From Verrucomicrobiota bacterium (GTDB taxonomy: Bacteria > Verrucomicrobiota > Verrucomicrobiia > Verrucomicrobiales > DEV007): DNA of 64,000 bases. Position numbers and translations under genes: made by a program. Below the pieces are notes generated by a model. It was not told the DNA's origin. It saw nothing but the letters and a program-made list of their open reading frames with translations, and searched no databases. Below are positions 42,361 to 52,134 of the stretch, piece by piece; the first letter of the stretch is position 1; the number at the start of each line of letters is the position of its first letter. The stretch is from positions 1 through 64,000 of the forward strand of contig QQNE01000009.1 of the NCBI GenBank assembly GCA_003402735.1. Direction: 5' to 3'.

Positions 42361-42784
42361 CCGGATGCGTAATCCTGACCGGAGCCCCCGGCAACATTCA
42401 AGAGACAAGGCACCCGCCCGTCATGCGAATGCTGCGCTCCCCAAACCCATTCTCGGAGCCCCAAAGCCCATCGGGCAAGCCCCCGTTCATTCGACCCGCC
42501 CCGATCGGACTCGCTCCTGGATCCCCCGGCTGTCAGTCGAAAAATTCTTGCCGGACCACCAAAGGCACCGATGGCTGGGGGAAACGCAACGTCCTCAACC
42601 TCGCCACCTGCAAGGACGGTCTCACCCGGGGGGCGGTCGCGTTCATCGAGAAGGAAGAGAAAGGCACGTTCTCCTACCCGGCGAAGATTCAGGCCGGCCC
42701 CATCACCTCCTTCGATCCCATCGAGCGGGTGCCATGAACTGAAATGGTTCGCAAAATGCCATTTTTGATGCCATTTTGGATGCC
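42361..42784 (+). other. Interval with a coding-like fragment of unknown origin
   Basis: About 420 bases between the PLD-like gene and the antitoxin. A plus-strand frame ends at a TGA at 42735-42737. Its first part is Pro/Ser rich and unconvincing, but from about 42556 it reads TTKGTDGWGKRNVLNLATC then KDGLTRGAVAFIEKEEKGTF and ends SFDPIERVP with excellent codon usage. I read this as either a short real gene or the C-terminal remnant of a broken one; the family is not recognised. The last 30 bases hold the antitoxin operator repeats. Confidence 0.4.
42556..42737 (+). pseudogene. Probable gene fragment, family unknown
   Basis: A plus-strand reading frame with strong coding character: codons nearly all end in C or G, and the peptide ends KIQAGPITSFDPIERVP then TGA. 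No ATG lies close upstream with a ribosome-binding site, so the 5' part has probably been lost. Co-orientation with the AbrB/PIN pair 50 bases downstream is the only context. Confidence 0.35.
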
Positions 42785-42786
42785 AT
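42756..42786 (+). promoter_or_regulatory. Three ATGCCAT repeats exactly 12 bases apart (antitoxin operator candidate)
   Basis: ATGCCAT occurs at 42756-42762, 42768-42774 and 42780-42786. The 12-base period is exact; the last copy overlaps the antitoxin ATG at 42785. The intervening bases are mostly T and G. Iterated half-sites in front of an AbrB-type antitoxin are what autoregulation by the toxin-antitoxin complex would need. Confidence 0.6.
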
Positions 42787-43054
42787 GAGGACGATTCTCT
42801 CCCTCGACAGCGCCGGCCGGATCATCATCCCCAAAGCCATCCGTGAAAAACTCCATCTCGGCCCCGGGACCTCGCTTCAGGTCGAGGTCATCGGCGATCG
42901 GATCGAACTCACCCAGGTGCTTCCGGAAATCCGGCTCGAGAAAAAGGGCAAACGCAGGGTGGTGGTCGGAACGGGTTCCTTCGATGCCGTCGATGCCGTC
43001 GCCGAATCGAGGGAGGAGTATGTTTCCCGTCTTGATAAGCCACGCTCCAAATGA
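42785..43054 (+). CDS. AbrB/MazE-type antitoxin
   Basis: An 89-residue swapped-hairpin AbrB protein. The N-terminal 45 residues (MRTILSLDSAGRIIIPKAIREKL then GPGTSLQVEVIGDRIELT) are the DNA-binding fold with its SAGRI and IPKAIREKLHL hallmark; the C-terminal part (RVVVGTGSFDAVDAVAESREEYV) should bind the toxin. Its stop overlaps the toxin start as ATGA (43051-43054). A TTG at 42776 could add three residues. The antitoxin would bind the three ATGCCAT repeats at 42756-42786 and repress its own operon. Confidence 0.88.
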   Translation: MRTILSLDSAGRIIIPKAIREKLHLGPGTSLQVEVIGDRIELTQVLPEIRLEKKGKRRVVVGTGSFDAVDAVAESREEYVSRLDKPRSK

Positions 43055-43482
43055 CGGCATTGATCGACACCTCGGTGCTCGTGGCGGCCATCTATGCCGA
43101 CGAGATCCATCATGAGGCTTGCTCGGATCTCCTCGATCAACCGGGATTGGCGTTCTACTCCCATGGGGTCAACGAGGCCTTCTCCACCCTGACCGGTGGC
43201 CGACAATCGATCCGGATGTCCCCCGATACCGCCATGAGCCTCCTCGAAGGCGACTATCTGCCGGGCCTCAGGCTGGTCACTCTCCCCCTCAATCGTCAGA
43301 TCGCCGCTTTGCGCGAAGCGGAGAAGCGGGGTGTCCGCGGAGGGGCCGTTTTTGACTACATGCACCTCGTCGCCGCCCGCCACATCAAAGCTCCGAAGCT
43401 TTACACTCTGAACCTGTCCCACTTCAGGGCCTTTCACCGTAATGGCGACCCCGAAATCGTTTCTCCCGAACCCATCCGCTGA
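43051..43482 (+). CDS. VapC-type PIN-domain toxin
   Basis: A 143-residue ribonuclease-type toxin. The PIN fold is shown by TALIDTSVLVAAI (D6), GVNEAFSTL (E42), GGAVFDYMHLVAAR (D102) and LYTLNLSHFRAFHRNGDPEI at the end. Three of the four usual acidic residues are present; the fourth position is Ser/His (SHF), as in many family members ending NxxHF. It would cleave RNA unless bound by the AbrB-type antitoxin encoded immediately upstream with a 4-base overlap. Downstream 310 bases have no gene. Confidence 0.88.
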   Translation: MTALIDTSVLVAAIYADEIHHEACSDLLDQPGLAFYSHGVNEAFSTLTGGRQSIRMSPDTAMSLLEGDYLPGLRLVTLPLNRQIAALREAEKRGVRGGAVFDYMHLVAARHIKAPKLYTLNLSHFRAFHRNGDPEIVSPEPIR

Positions 43483-43793
43483 ACTGGCGGCTCCTGCTTC
43501 TGCCAACCTTTTACTCGGGGATGTCCCTACGACCGTTAAACCCAATATGAACTTTTGAACAAGTATTTGGAGATGTAAGGTAGGTTTCTCGAGAATTCAA
43601 CGTGCGTCTGCGCTCAGTCCGCCGCCAGTTCCCCGAGCCGGTGGCCAACCTCAGGTTCCGGATCACGTTCTCGATCCTGTTGGTAGTTGGCGGAATGCGG
43701 GGGCGATTCCGAGCTTGATCAGGGCGTGGGATTCGGTAGGGTCGGGACCGAATTGGATTGGCCTCGTGATCAGGATCAATCGAGCCGCACCGC
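43483..43793. other. Interval without a supported gene
   Basis: About 310 bases between the toxin gene and the channel gene. No frame shows a convincing protein. The only features noted are a 10-base palindrome TTCTCGAGAA at 43586-43595 and a GC-rich stretch before the channel start. A promoter for the channel gene is expected here but not identified. Confidence 0.4.
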
Positions 43794-44804
43794 ATGCCCT
43801 CCCCTTCCGACCGTCCCCGGGCCAATTTCATCTACGCCGCGACCGCCACGGCGGGAATTGTGGCGGTCTTCACTTTGGGCTACCGGATGGCGGGCTGGTC
43901 CTGGGGCGACGCCTTTTACATGGTGATCATCACCGTGTTCAGTGTCGGCTTTGGCGAGGTCATGCCGATCCATGATCCCTGGCTGCGGGCTTGGACGATC
44001 GCGATGATCATCTTCGGATGCACCGGCACCATCTTCATCACCGGCACCCTGGTGCAATGGCTCACCCAAGCACAAATTGAGAGGGCGCTCGGAGGCAAAC
44101 GCATGGAAAACGAAATCGAAAAACTGACCAACCACGTCATCATTTGCGGCTCCGGCCGGATCGGACGGATGATCGCCCGCCAGCTCGAGGAGGGCAACAT
44201 TCCCTTCGTCATCGTGGACCGATCCCCGGAACGCGTGGCCGAAGCCAAGGAATCCGGGTGGCTCACTCTCCAGGGCGAGGCCACCGAGGAGGCCTTCCTG
44301 CGCACCGCCGGGATCGCCCGGGCCAGGGTTCTGGCCACCGTGCTGCCGGACGATGCCGCCAACGTCTTCATCACGCTGAGCGCGCGGAACATCAACCCCG
44401 GCATCCAGATCATCGCCCGTGGCGAAGTTCCCTCCACCGAGCGCAAATTGCTCCAGGCCGGAGCCAACCGCGTGGTGTTGCCGGCCCACATCGGCGCCGA
44501 CCGCATCGCCTACCTCATCCTTCACCCCAACGCCCGGGAGATTCTGGGAGAGAAAACGAAGGACCGGCTCGCCTTCGAACATCACCTCGACGAACTCGGC
44601 CTCGACGTGGAGGAAATCGAAATCGGCACCGACAGCCCCTGGCTGCAACGGACCGTCGGCGATGTGGAAAGCGAAGCCGCCGGCCGTTTCCTGGTGGTGG
44701 CCATCGTCCGCAAGGAGGGCGGGACCGACGTCAATCCCGGCCCCAAGGCCACCTTGCTGGCGGGAGACGCCCTGGTGGTCATGAAGCGGGCGACCCGCGC
44801 CTGA
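43794..44804 (+). CDS. Potassium-channel-like protein with RCK (TrkA-N/TrkA-C) domains
   Basis: A 336-residue protein. It begins with two membrane segments (about 13-31 and 67-86) flanking a pore loop whose selectivity-filter region is VFSVGFGEV at 48-56 in place of the usual TVGYG. A Rossmann RCK domain follows: NHVIICGSGRIGRMIARQLEEGNIPFVIVDRSPE, then ATVLPDDAANVFITLSARN, and ERKLLQAGANRVVLPAHIGADRIAYLIL. A TrkA-C-like domain closes the chain (EIGTDSPWLQRTVGDVE to ALVVMKRATRA). It therefore resembles a single-chain, ligand-gated ion channel of the MthK/Kch kind. The altered filter makes ion selectivity uncertain. Confidence 0.83.
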   Translation: MPSPSDRPRANFIYAATATAGIVAVFTLGYRMAGWSWGDAFYMVIITVFSVGFGEVMPIHDPWLRAWTIAMIIFGCTGTIFITGTLVQWLTQAQIERALGGKRMENEIEKLTNHVIICGSGRIGRMIARQLEEGNIPFVIVDRSPERVAEAKESGWLTLQGEATEEAFLRTAGIARARVLATVLPDDAANVFITLSARNINPGIQIIARGEVPSTERKLLQAGANRVVLPAHIGADRIAYLILHPNAREILGEKTKDRLAFEHHLDELGLDVEEIEIGTDSPWLQRTVGDVESEAAGRFLVVAIVRKEGGTDVNPGPKATLLAGDALVVMKRATRA

Positions 44805-44868
44805 CGCGGTGCCTGTGGCGAAACAGGCATCGACAACCCATGGACAGACTGTAATCTGTCAGGAAATC

Positions 44869-45921
44869 ATGTCCTCGCACCGTCCCTCCCCGGCCCCGAT
44901 CATCGCCGTCAAATCGAGTGTATCGGCGCAGTCGCTCGAGGAGAAAGCCCTAGCTTCACACGAGCGCCACCGGCAACTCGAAGCGCTGCACAGCCAATTT
45001 CAAAGCGGCGATCTTCCCGCCTTCGAAACGTGGCTGGACACGGAGTTCAGCAAGGAACGGGCTGAAGCGTTCGCGGTGGAAAAGAGGATCGACGAACTGG
45101 AACGCATTCTCCTCGATTCCGAAGACGCCTGGCGATCCGGCAAAGCGCGGAGCCTCAAGGAGGCGGTGGCGGCGCAATGGGAGGCGGCCCAGGCACGGGC
45201 CGACACCGAGGATGCAGACAAAGCCGCCTACAAAGCCACCGCCGGGCTGCCCCCGGAGGAATTCGAAGAACTCTTCAGATCCTTTCTGCGCCAGATGCGG
45301 GGAATCGACATCGACGCGATGGACGAAGCCAGTTGCCAGAAGGCCCGGGCGGATTTTGCCGAAGGCATGAACCGGGCCGCGGCCGGGGACAAGTTGGGCT
45401 ACGAAAAACTGATGATGCGCACGGCGGCGGACGAAAGCGCCAACAACGTGCGCCAAGTGAAAGCGATCTACCGACGCCTCGCGAAGCGCCTGCACCCGGA
45501 CCAAAACGGCGGCTGGGACGAACATGAAAAACGTCTGTGGGAGGAGGCCTCCTTCGCCTACGAAGCGCTCAACCTCGAAGATCTGCAACGCATCGAACTG
45601 CTTCTATGCCTGCACCGACGCGAGGAGATCCCCGCAACCCGCCGGGGCGAATTGCAAAAGTGGATGAAACGGATCACCGAAGCCATCGCCGCCCTGGAAC
45701 GGGAATTGCGCGAACTGCGCCAACACCCCGCCTGGGGCTTTGCCAAGCGGCGCCGCACCAAGGCCTTCCGGGAAAAAATCCGGATGGAAATCGCGCAGGG
45801 GCTCAGCCAGGGTCGGCTGCAGATTGCGATGCTGGAACGAGAAATCGAACTCCTCTTGCAGCGCCGCGTTCGCAAGAAAGCTGCTCCGAGCCGCCGCAAG
45901 AAGCCTCGCCCGCCTCAATGA
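44869..45921 (+). CDS. J-domain protein with long coiled-coil regions
   Basis: A 350-residue protein with an internal J domain: [20 protein letters not shown] with HPD at 209-211, then [21 protein letters not shown], so it should stimulate a DnaK ATPase. Unlike DnaJ the J domain is central, flanked by helical segments (about 25-190 and 250-330) rich in Glu, Arg and Ala that are likely coiled coils. The C-terminus is very basic ([18 protein letters not shown]). There is no zinc-finger domain. ATG 44869 was chosen over 44809 because it follows the preceding intergenic bases better. It is convergent with carB, overlapping by 7 bases. Confidence 0.78.
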   Translation: MSSHRPSPAPIIAVKSSVSAQSLEEKALASHERHRQLEALHSQFQSGDLPAFETWLDTEFSKERAEAFAVEKRIDELERILLDSEDAWRSGKARSLKEAVAAQWEAAQARADTEDADKAAYKATAGLPPEEFEELFRSFLRQMRGIDIDAMDEASCQKARADFAEGMNRAAAGDKLGYEKLMMRTAADESANNVRQVKAIYRRLAKRLHPDQNGGWDEHEKRLWEEASFAYEALNLEDLQRIELLLCLHRREEIPATRRGELQKWMKRITEAIAALERELRELRQHPAWGFAKRRRTKAFREKIRMEIAQGLSQGRLQIAMLEREIELLLQRRVRKKAAPSRRKKPRPPQ

Positions 45922-48900
45922 TATTCCTGCAGGGCGCAGACCTGCACATCGTTGGCCTGCAAGGACCGGATGGCTTTGAGCGCCGCCTCGGCACCACGCA
46001 GCGTCGTCATCGTGGGAATCCGGTTCTGCATGGCGGCGGTGCGAATCTTGACCTCGTCCTCCCGCGGGTTTTTCCCTGACGGCGTATTGATCACCAACGC
46101 CATGTCCTTGTTCTTCATCAGGTCGATGACATTGGGCCGCTGACCACTGGCCAGTTTCGGAAGGACCTGGACCTCAACCCCAGCCTCCTTGATCACGGTG
46201 CCGGTGCCGCTGGTCGCGTAAATCTTGAAGCCGAGATCGGCATATCCTTTGGCCAGGCGGCCGACATTGGCCCGGTCCGCCTCCTTGAGGCTGATGAAGA
46301 CGTTTCCACCCGTGGGCAGGGTTCCACCGGCGGCCATCTGACTCTTGGCGAACGCCAGTCCGAGGTCGGGGTCGATCCCCATGACCTCCCCGGTGCTTTT
46401 CATTTCCGGCCCAAGAATGATGTCCACACCAGTGAACTTGGTGAACGGAAAAACCGCTTCCTTGACGCTGAAATGCGAGGGCTGAACTTCCGTGGTGAAC
46501 CCGAGTTCTTTGAGCGTCTTGCCGGCCATGATCTTGGCGGCGAGCTTGGGCAGGGGCACGCCGATGGCCTTGCTCACGAACGGCGCGGTGCGGCTCGCGC
46601 GGGGATTGACCTCGATGACGTAAAGCTCATCGCCCTTCACCGCGAGCTGCATGTTCATCAAACCGCGGACGTTCAGCGCCCTGGCGAGCTTTTTGGCGGC
46701 GTCGCGAATGCGGTCCTGCATGGCGGCGCTCAGAGAGAACGGCGGAATGACGCAGGCGCTGTCGCCGGAATGAATGCCGGCCTCCTCGATGTGTTCCATG
46801 ATGGCGCCAATGACCGTGGTCTCGCCGTCGCTGATGCAATCGACGTCCACCTCGGTGGCGTCCTCAAGAAAGCGGTCCACGAGCACGGGACGGTCCGGCG
46901 TGGCCTCCACGGCGTGCTTCATGTAGTGGGTGAGCTCGGCGTCGCTGTAGACGATCTGCATGGCGCGACCGCCGAGCACGAAGCTGGGCCGCACGAGGCT
47001 CGGGTAACCAATTTTGGCGGTGATCGCCAGGGCCTCCTCCAGCGAAGTGGCGGTGCCGCTGGGGGCCTGGTTCAACCCGAGTTCGTCGAGCAACTTGGCG
47101 AAGAGTTTGCGGTCCTCGGCGAGTTCGATGCTCTTGGGCGAGGTGCCGATGATGCGCACCCCGTTTTCCTCGAGGCCTTTGGCGAGGTTGAGCGGCGTCT
47201 GGCCGCCAAATTGAACGATGACGCCGAGCACCTGGTCATGGCGGTTTTCGCGCTCGTAAATGTTGAGCACGTCCTCGAGCGTGAGCGGCTCAAAGTAGAG
47301 CTTGTCGGAGGTGTCGTAGTCGGTGGAGACGGTCTCGGGATTGGAATTGACCATGATCGTCTCGAACCCCAGTTCGCGCAGGGCGAAGCTGGCGTGGACG
47401 CAGCAGTAGTCGAACTCAATGCCCTGGCCGATGCGGTTCGGTCCGCCGCCGAGGATGATGATTTTCTTCTTGTCGCCATCGCGCACTTCGTCCTCGATGC
47501 CGTAGGTGCTATAATAATAAGGCGTATACGCCTCGAACTCCGCGGCGCAGGTGTCCACGAGGCGGTAGGTGGGGGTGATGCCGGACTGCTTGCGGGCGGC
47601 TCGGATGGCGGCTGGGGTGGTCCGACCTTTCTGCGCCAGCTGAACGTCCGAGAAGCCCAGCTTCTTGGCGCGGCGCAGGCTGTCGTCCGCCCCATCCGAC
47701 GCCGCCGCCACAATCTCCTCAATCTGCCTCAAGAACCATCGGTCGATCTTCGTCAGCGAAAACACCTTCTCCACATCCCAGCCCTTCGCGAAGGCTTGAC
47801 CGAGGAAGAAGATGCGCTCGGCGTTTGGCACGCTGAGCTTGGTGGTCAGCGTCTCGTCATCGACTTCCTTGTCGGCCCCGTCGCCGATGAGGCCGAACCG
47901 TTTGATCTCCAGGCTGCGCAGGGCCTTTTGCAGGCTCTCTTTGAACGTCCGGCCGATGGCCATGGCCTCGCCGACGGACTTCATCTGGGTGGTGAGCGAT
48001 TCGTCGGCCCCGGGAAACTTCTCGAACGTGAAGCGCGGGACCTTGGTCACCACGTAATCGATGGTTGGCTCGAACGACGCCGGCGTCTCGCGGGTGATGT
48101 CGTTCTTCAACTCGTCGAGCGTGTAGCCAACGGCAAGTTTCGCAGCGATTTTCGCGATCGGGAAGCCGGTGGCCTTCGAGGCGAGCGCTGAAGAGCGGCT
48201 GACCCGCGGGTTCATCTCGATGACGATCATGCGGCCGGTCTCGGGATGCACGGCGAACTGGATGTTCGACCCGCCCGTCTCCACGCCGATCTCACGGATG
48301 CAGGCAAACGAGGCGTCCCGCATGATCTGGTATTCGCGATCCGTCAGCGTTTGGATCGGGGCGACGGTGATGGAGTCGCCGGTGTGCACGCCCATGGGGT
48401 CCAGGTTCTCAATGGAACAGATGATGACGCAGTTGTCCGCACGATCGCGCATGACCTCCATCTCGAACTCCTTCCAGCCGAGCAACGATTCCTCGATGAG
48501 CACTTCGCTCACGGGCGAGAGATCGAGGCCGCGGGCCACGATGGTTTCGAACTCCTCTTTATTATAGGCAATGCCTCCGCCGGTGCCACCCAGGGTAAAC
48601 GCGGGGCGGATAATCAGCGGCATCGTCCCGATTTCTTCGGCGATCTTGCGGCCTTCCTCCAGGGTGTGCGCCACGCCGGATAGCGGGAGATCGAGCCCGA
48701 TTTTGAGCATCGCGTTTTTGAAGAGGAGCCGATCCTCTCCCTTCTCGATCGCTTCCGGTTTGGCGCCGATCATGCGGACGCCGTGCTTTTCCAAAGTCCC
48801 GGCCCGGTGCAACGCCATCGCGGTGTTGAGCGCGGTTTGACCGCCCAGGGTCGGGAGCAGAACATCCGGCTTCTCCTGGATGATGATCTTTTCGACGATC

Positions 48901-49115
48901 TCGGGCGTGATCGGCTCAATGTAGGTCCGGTGCGCAAACTCCGGGTCCGTCATGATTGTGGCCGGATTTGAGTTGATCAGGACGACCCGATACCCCTCCT
49001 CCTTGAGCGCCTTGCAAGCCTGCACGCCGGAGTAATCAAACTCGCAACCTTGGCCAATGACGATCGGGCCGGAGCCAATCAGGAGGATGGTGCGGATCGA
49101 TTCGTCTTTGGGCAT
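45915..49115 (-). CDS. carB: Carbamoyl phosphate synthase large subunit
   Basis: A 1,066-residue enzyme forming carbamoyl phosphate from bicarbonate, ammonia and two ATP, for pyrimidines and arginine. Start at ATG 49115 gives [30 protein letters not shown], the typical N-terminus. Both ATP-grasp halves are visible, with [13 protein letters not shown] and [14 protein letters not shown] in the first, [25 protein letters not shown] and [14 protein letters not shown] in the second. The C-terminal MGS-like domain ([35 protein letters not shown] ... [18 protein letters not shown]) binds allosteric effectors. Length is normal (about 1,070). No carA is adjacent, so the small subunit must be elsewhere. 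Confidence 0.96.
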   Translation of the reverse strand: MPKDESIRTILLIGSGPIVIGQGCEFDYSGVQACKALKEEGYRVVLINSNPATIMTDPEFAHRTYIEPITPEIVEKIIIQEKPDVLLPTLGGQTALNTAMALHRAGTLEKHGVRMIGAKPEAIEKGEDRLLFKNAMLKIGLDLPLSGVAHTLEEGRKIAEEIGTMPLIIRPAFTLGGTGGGIAYNKEEFETIVARGLDLSPVSEVLIEESLLGWKEFEMEVMRDRADNCVIICSIENLDPMGVHTGDSITVAPIQTLTDREYQIMRDASFACIREIGVETGGSNIQFAVHPETGRMIVIEMNPRVSRSSALASKATGFPIAKIAAKLAVGYTLDELKNDITRETPASFEPTIDYVVTKVPRFTFEKFPGADESLTTQMKSVGEAMAIGRTFKESLQKALRSLEIKRFGLIGDGADKEVDDETLTTKLSVPNAERIFFLGQAFAKGWDVEKVFSLTKIDRWFLRQIEEIVAAASDGADDSLRRAKKLGFSDVQLAQKGRTTPAAIRAARKQSGITPTYRLVDTCAAEFEAYTPYYYSTYGIEDEVRDGDKKKIIILGGGPNRIGQGIEFDYCCVHASFALRELGFETIMVNSNPETVSTDYDTSDKLYFEPLTLEDVLNIYERENRHDQVLGVIVQFGGQTPLNLAKGLEENGVRIIGTSPKSIELAEDRKLFAKLLDELGLNQAPSGTATSLEEALAITAKIGYPSLVRPSFVLGGRAMQIVYSDAELTHYMKHAVEATPDRPVLVDRFLEDATEVDVDCISDGETTVIGAIMEHIEEAGIHSGDSACVIPPFSLSAAMQDRIRDAAKKLARALNVRGLMNMQLAVKGDELYVIEVNPRASRTAPFVSKAIGVPLPKLAAKIMAGKTLKELGFTTEVQPSHFSVKEAVFPFTKFTGVDIILGPEMKSTGEVMGIDPDLGLAFAKSQMAAGGTLPTGGNVFISLKEADRANVGRLAKGYADLGFKIYATSGTGTVIKEAGVEVQVLPKLASGQRPNVIDLMKNKDMALVINTPSGKNPREDEVKIRTAAMQNRIPTMTTLRGAEAALKAIRSLQANDVQVCALQEYH

Positions 49116-49295
49116 CGGAACAAGGCGGGCGAAAAAATTTGAGACCATTGCCGTGGCCCGGGGACATTGTAAAGTGTCCATCTGGGGAATCCGCTTCCGC
49201 GCGTTTGTTTGGAAGACCGAAGAATCGAGTCCTGCAAATTGCCAAGCTGCCCAAACGCGGCTAGGATCCACCGGCATCCGCGAAAACAGCTGTTC

Positions 49296-50081
49296 ATGAT
49301 ATCCGTTTTCATAGCGATCGGACGCGTTGTGACCGACCTCGTCCGCTTCAGCGGCCAGACCGCCGTGCTGGGGACGGAGGTTTTGATCTCGCCGTTCGTC
49401 GGCCGGCTGCGTTTCGGCCTGATGGGCCAGCAACTCGTGCGCGTCGGGTTCGGCTCCCAATTCGTGGTGGTCGTGACCGGCGCGGTGATCGGCAGCGTCT
49501 TCGCGGCCCAATCCTATTACGTCTTTTCGAGCGTCGGCCTGGAAACGGCGGTCGGCTCGGTGGTCTCGATCGCCATGTGCCGCGAGTTGGGCCCGGTGTT
49601 GACCGCCCTGATGGTGACGGGTCGGGTCGGCGCGGCCATGGCTGCGGAAATCGGGACCATGAAGGTCACCGAACAGATCGATGCCCTGCGCTCCATGGGG
49701 GTTCACCCGATCGATTACCTCGTCTTCCCCCGGTTCGTCGGCATGATGATCTCCATGCCGCTCCTCATCGCGGAAGCCATCGGCTTCGGGATCCTCGGCT
49801 CCTACTTGGTCACGGTCAAGGGGTTCGGGGTGGACGAAGCGGCTTACACCAAGAACCTGAAACTGTTCACGGATTTGGACGATGTGGGCATCGGAATGAT
49901 CAAGGGCGTGGTCTTTGCCATTCTCATCGTGCTGATCTCGTGCATGAACGGCCTCCTCGTCCGCCACGGAGCCGTCGATGTGGGCCGTCGCACCACCCAG
50001 GCGGTGGTGACCTCTTCCCTTTCCGTGCTCATCTCCAACTTCTTTCTGAGCATCCTGCTCAACTACTTCTTCCCAATCTGA
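49296..50081 (+). CDS. mlaE: Mla-type ABC transporter permease (MlaE family)
   Basis: A 261-residue inner-membrane permease moving phospholipids between the membranes. The family hallmarks are [91 protein letters not shown] and [40 protein letters not shown]. Start ATG 49296 is followed by [12 protein letters not shown]; the longer frame to 49209 has no ribosome-binding site. It is divergent from carB and is the first gene of the permease-ATPase-MCE operon. Confidence 0.92.
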   Translation: MISVFIAIGRVVTDLVRFSGQTAVLGTEVLISPFVGRLRFGLMGQQLVRVGFGSQFVVVVTGAVIGSVFAAQSYYVFSSVGLETAVGSVVSIAMCRELGPVLTALMVTGRVGAAMAAEIGTMKVTEQIDALRSMGVHPIDYLVFPRFVGMMISMPLLIAEAIGFGILGSYLVTVKGFGVDEAAYTKNLKLFTDLDDVGIGMIKGVVFAILIVLISCMNGLLVRHGAVDVGRRTTQAVVTSSLSVLISNFFLSILLNYFFPI

Positions 50082-50094
50082 CCGATCCCGGCCC

Positions 50095-50895
50095 ATGATG
50101 GACCTTCGCAACGGCCAATCCTCACCACCGTCCGGACGGGACCAATGGGTTTTGGAAGTCAAGGACCTCCACAAATCCTTCGGAACCCAGCCCGTCCTCC
50201 GCGGTCTCACCCTCAACGTGCGGCGGGGCGAAACCCTGGTCATCATCGGCCGGAGCGGCGGCGGCAAGAGCGTTCTGCTCAAGCACGTGCTCGGTCTGGT
50301 GGCGGCCGACTCCGGCAGCATCCGGATCGATGGCGAAGAACTCTGCGGCCTTCCCGAACGCAAACTCAGCCGAATCCGCCGCAAAATCGGCATGCTCTTC
50401 CAGGAAGGCGCGCTCTTCGATTCCTTCAACGTCGCCGAAAACGTCGCTTTCCCCCTGTTCGAACAGGGCATGAAGAACCGCCAGGAAATCTTCGAACGGG
50501 TGCGCGCGGCCCTTCACGACGTCGATCTGGAGGCCCACATGGCCAAATTCCCGTCAAACCTCAGCGGGGGAATGCGCAAACGGGTCGCCCTGGCCAGGGC
50601 GATTGTCAGCCGTCCCGACATCATCCTCTACGACGAACCCCAGTCCGGGCTGGATCCGGTCATCACGGACAGCATCAACCTCTTGATCCGCCGTCTCCAG
50701 GAAAAATACCACGTCACCTCCATCGTGGTCACGCACGACATGAAGAGCGCTTACCAAATCGGCGACCGCATCGCCTACTACCGGGACGGCAATGTTTACT
50801 TTTTGGGAACCCCCGACGCCCTGAAAGCGAATCCGGATCCGATCATCCAAGACTTCATCCAAGGTCGTTCTCGACCTGAGCACGCTTCTGAGTAA
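50095..50895 (+). CDS. mlaF: Mla-type ABC transporter ATPase (MlaF family)
   Basis: A 266-residue ATP-binding subunit. Walker [18 protein letters not shown]-loop [23 protein letters not shown], signature [19 protein letters not shown], Walker [16 protein letters not shown]-loop [12 protein letters not shown]. The EPQSGLDP and QEGALFDS patterns are those of MlaF/Ttg2A-type ATPases of lipid transport systems. It starts 13 bases after mlaE and ends 19 bases before the MCE gene, so the operon order is E-F-D as in Mla systems. Confidence 0.94.
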   Translation: MMDLRNGQSSPPSGRDQWVLEVKDLHKSFGTQPVLRGLTLNVRRGETLVIIGRSGGGKSVLLKHVLGLVAADSGSIRIDGEELCGLPERKLSRIRRKIGMLFQEGALFDSFNVAENVAFPLFEQGMKNRQEIFERVRAALHDVDLEAHMAKFPSNLSGGMRKRVALARAIVSRPDIILYDEPQSGLDPVITDSINLLIRRLQEKYHVTSIVVTHDMKSAYQIGDRIAYYRDGNVYFLGTPDALKANPDPIIQDFIQGRSRPEHASE

Positions 50896-50914
50896 GTTGC
50901 CGCACCCCACATCC

Positions 50915-52003
50915 ATGTCCGACGCCACCGTCATTCGCAAAGAGCGCACCGAACTGCTGGTCGGGCTTTTCGTCGTCGTCGGCTCCATCATCATGGGAGC
51001 CCTCATCTGGCAATTCGGCAAATTCAGCGACCGCCTGGAAAAAGATTACCCCGTGTTCCTGGTGCTCCGGGACGCCTCCGGCATCATCCCCGGAGGCAAC
51101 GTCATGTTCTCCGGAGCCCGCATCGGCTACGTGAAAAGCACCGAACTCGACCAACAAACCTTCCAAGGCAGCCGCGTCGAACTCCGCATCTTTGACCGTT
51201 ACAAACTCCCCGCCGGGTCCAAGTTCCGGGTGGCGACCAGCGGGCTGATGGGGGACAACTACATCAGCGTGACGCCGCCGGAAAAAATCTCGGGCGAAGT
51301 CATCGGGCGCGAAGGCGAGGTTCTGCGCGGCACAGAGAACGTCCTCGACCAACTCCCGGAACAGGGCAAACGAATCGCCGACAACGTGGAAGTCCTTCTG
51401 GCCGAACTGGATGTGGCAATCGAAGACGTCCGCAAAGTCATCATCAACTTCATCAGCATCTCCGAAAAACTCGATCAGCGGGTTATGAGCGAGGAAAACC
51501 TCGCCAGCTTTGACAAGGCGGTGACCAGCATCGGCGAGACCGCCACGAATCTCCAAACCGCTTCGGACAAGCTTACCGGCCTCATCGAAGACAGCCGAAA
51601 GACCGTGGCCACGGCCTCGCAACCGTTTGAAAGGGCGGACAAAGCCATCGCCGAGCTCGAACCCACTTTGCAGGATCTGCGTTCCACCATCAAGGAGATC
51701 CACCACGCGGCGGACCAGGTCACCAACGGGAACGGACCCGTCCCGGCCCTTCTCACCAGCAGCGAGATGCGCACCAACCTGGAGAGCCTCGTCTCCAACC
51801 TGGAACAACACGGGATCCTCGGCTACAAGCGCGGCCGCGACAAACAAGAGTCCAAACCGAACGAAGAGCGCGCAACCGAAGGCCGAGACGGACTCCGTGG
51901 CCTGTTCCGCAAAAAAGAACCTGAGCCCGCTCCGGAGCCGGCGCCCAAACCGGGCTCGTCCGGTGGCGACCGCAAACCGGGTCGGCTTTTCAACAGGAAT
52001 TGA
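50915..52003 (+). CDS. mlaD: MCE-domain periplasmic lipid-binding protein (MlaD family)
   Basis: A 362-residue protein with one N-terminal membrane anchor (ELLVGLFVVVGSIIMGALIWQF, about 10-32) and an MCE domain just after it: YPVFLVLRDASGIIPGGNVMFSGARIGYVKS, with GSKFRVATSGLMGDNYISVTPP at its end. The rest is helical (coiled coil ~145-280) and a charged Lys/Glu/Pro-rich tail. E. coli MlaD is only about 183 residues, so the extra helical part is longer than usual and may reach towards the outer membrane. The ATG at 50915 is preferred to a TTG at 50897. The stop is followed by a 13-base sequence shared with position 31286. Confidence 0.88.
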   Translation: MSDATVIRKERTELLVGLFVVVGSIIMGALIWQFGKFSDRLEKDYPVFLVLRDASGIIPGGNVMFSGARIGYVKSTELDQQTFQGSRVELRIFDRYKLPAGSKFRVATSGLMGDNYISVTPPEKISGEVIGREGEVLRGTENVLDQLPEQGKRIADNVEVLLAELDVAIEDVRKVIINFISISEKLDQRVMSEENLASFDKAVTSIGETATNLQTASDKLTGLIEDSRKTVATASQPFERADKAIAELEPTLQDLRSTIKEIHHAADQVTNGNGPVPALLTSSEMRTNLESLVSNLEQHGILGYKRGRDKQESKPNEERATEGRDGLRGLFRKKEPEPAPEPAPKPGSSGGDRKPGRLFNRN

Positions 52004-52050
52004 GAGTCTGGGGAAATCCTCAGGGACTTATTTCCTGAGAGGCACGTTTC

Positions 52051-52072
52051 AAAATGGCCAATCCGCCATTTT
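52051..52072 (+). other. Hairpin upstream of rplU
   Basis: AAAATGGC (52051-52058) and GCCATTTT (52065-52072) form an eight-pair stem with a six-base loop. It lies after mlaD and 62 bases before the rplU ATG. There is no T-run beyond the arm itself, so it is a weak terminator or leader structure of either transcript. Confidence 0.4.
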
Positions 52073-52075
52073 CAC

Positions 52076-52104
52076 TTGCTGAATCCCGGAAGCTGTGAAA
52101 TACT
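52076..52104 (+). promoter_or_regulatory. Possible promoter of rplU-rpmA
   Basis: TTGCTG (52076-52081) and AATACT (52099-52104) are 17 bases apart, 30 bases upstream of the rplU start. Matches to the sigma-70 consensus are moderate (3/6 and 4/6). Confidence 0.3.
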
Positions 52105-52134
52105 CACCGCCCCAGTCTTCCAGGGGAGGTCATC

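Noticed and set aside
42423-42555. First part of the frame ending at 42737 as a complete gene
   Set aside because: The first ~44 residues are Pro/Ser-rich and of non-coding type; only the later part is retained as a fragment.
43511-43831. Minus-strand 106-codon open frame
   Set aside because: Arg-rich, no domain pattern, and it overlaps the start of the channel gene; no evidence for a gene.
49160-49182. Partial palindrome GGACA...TGTCC as a carB operator
   Set aside because: Only five clean base pairs and no spacing or position typical of a known pyrimidine or arginine regulator.
49116-50471. Open frame continuing 452 codons upstream of the carB start
   Set aside because: The extension lies antisense to mlaE and mlaF, whose family motifs are unambiguous. 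The typical CarB N-terminus begins at 49115.
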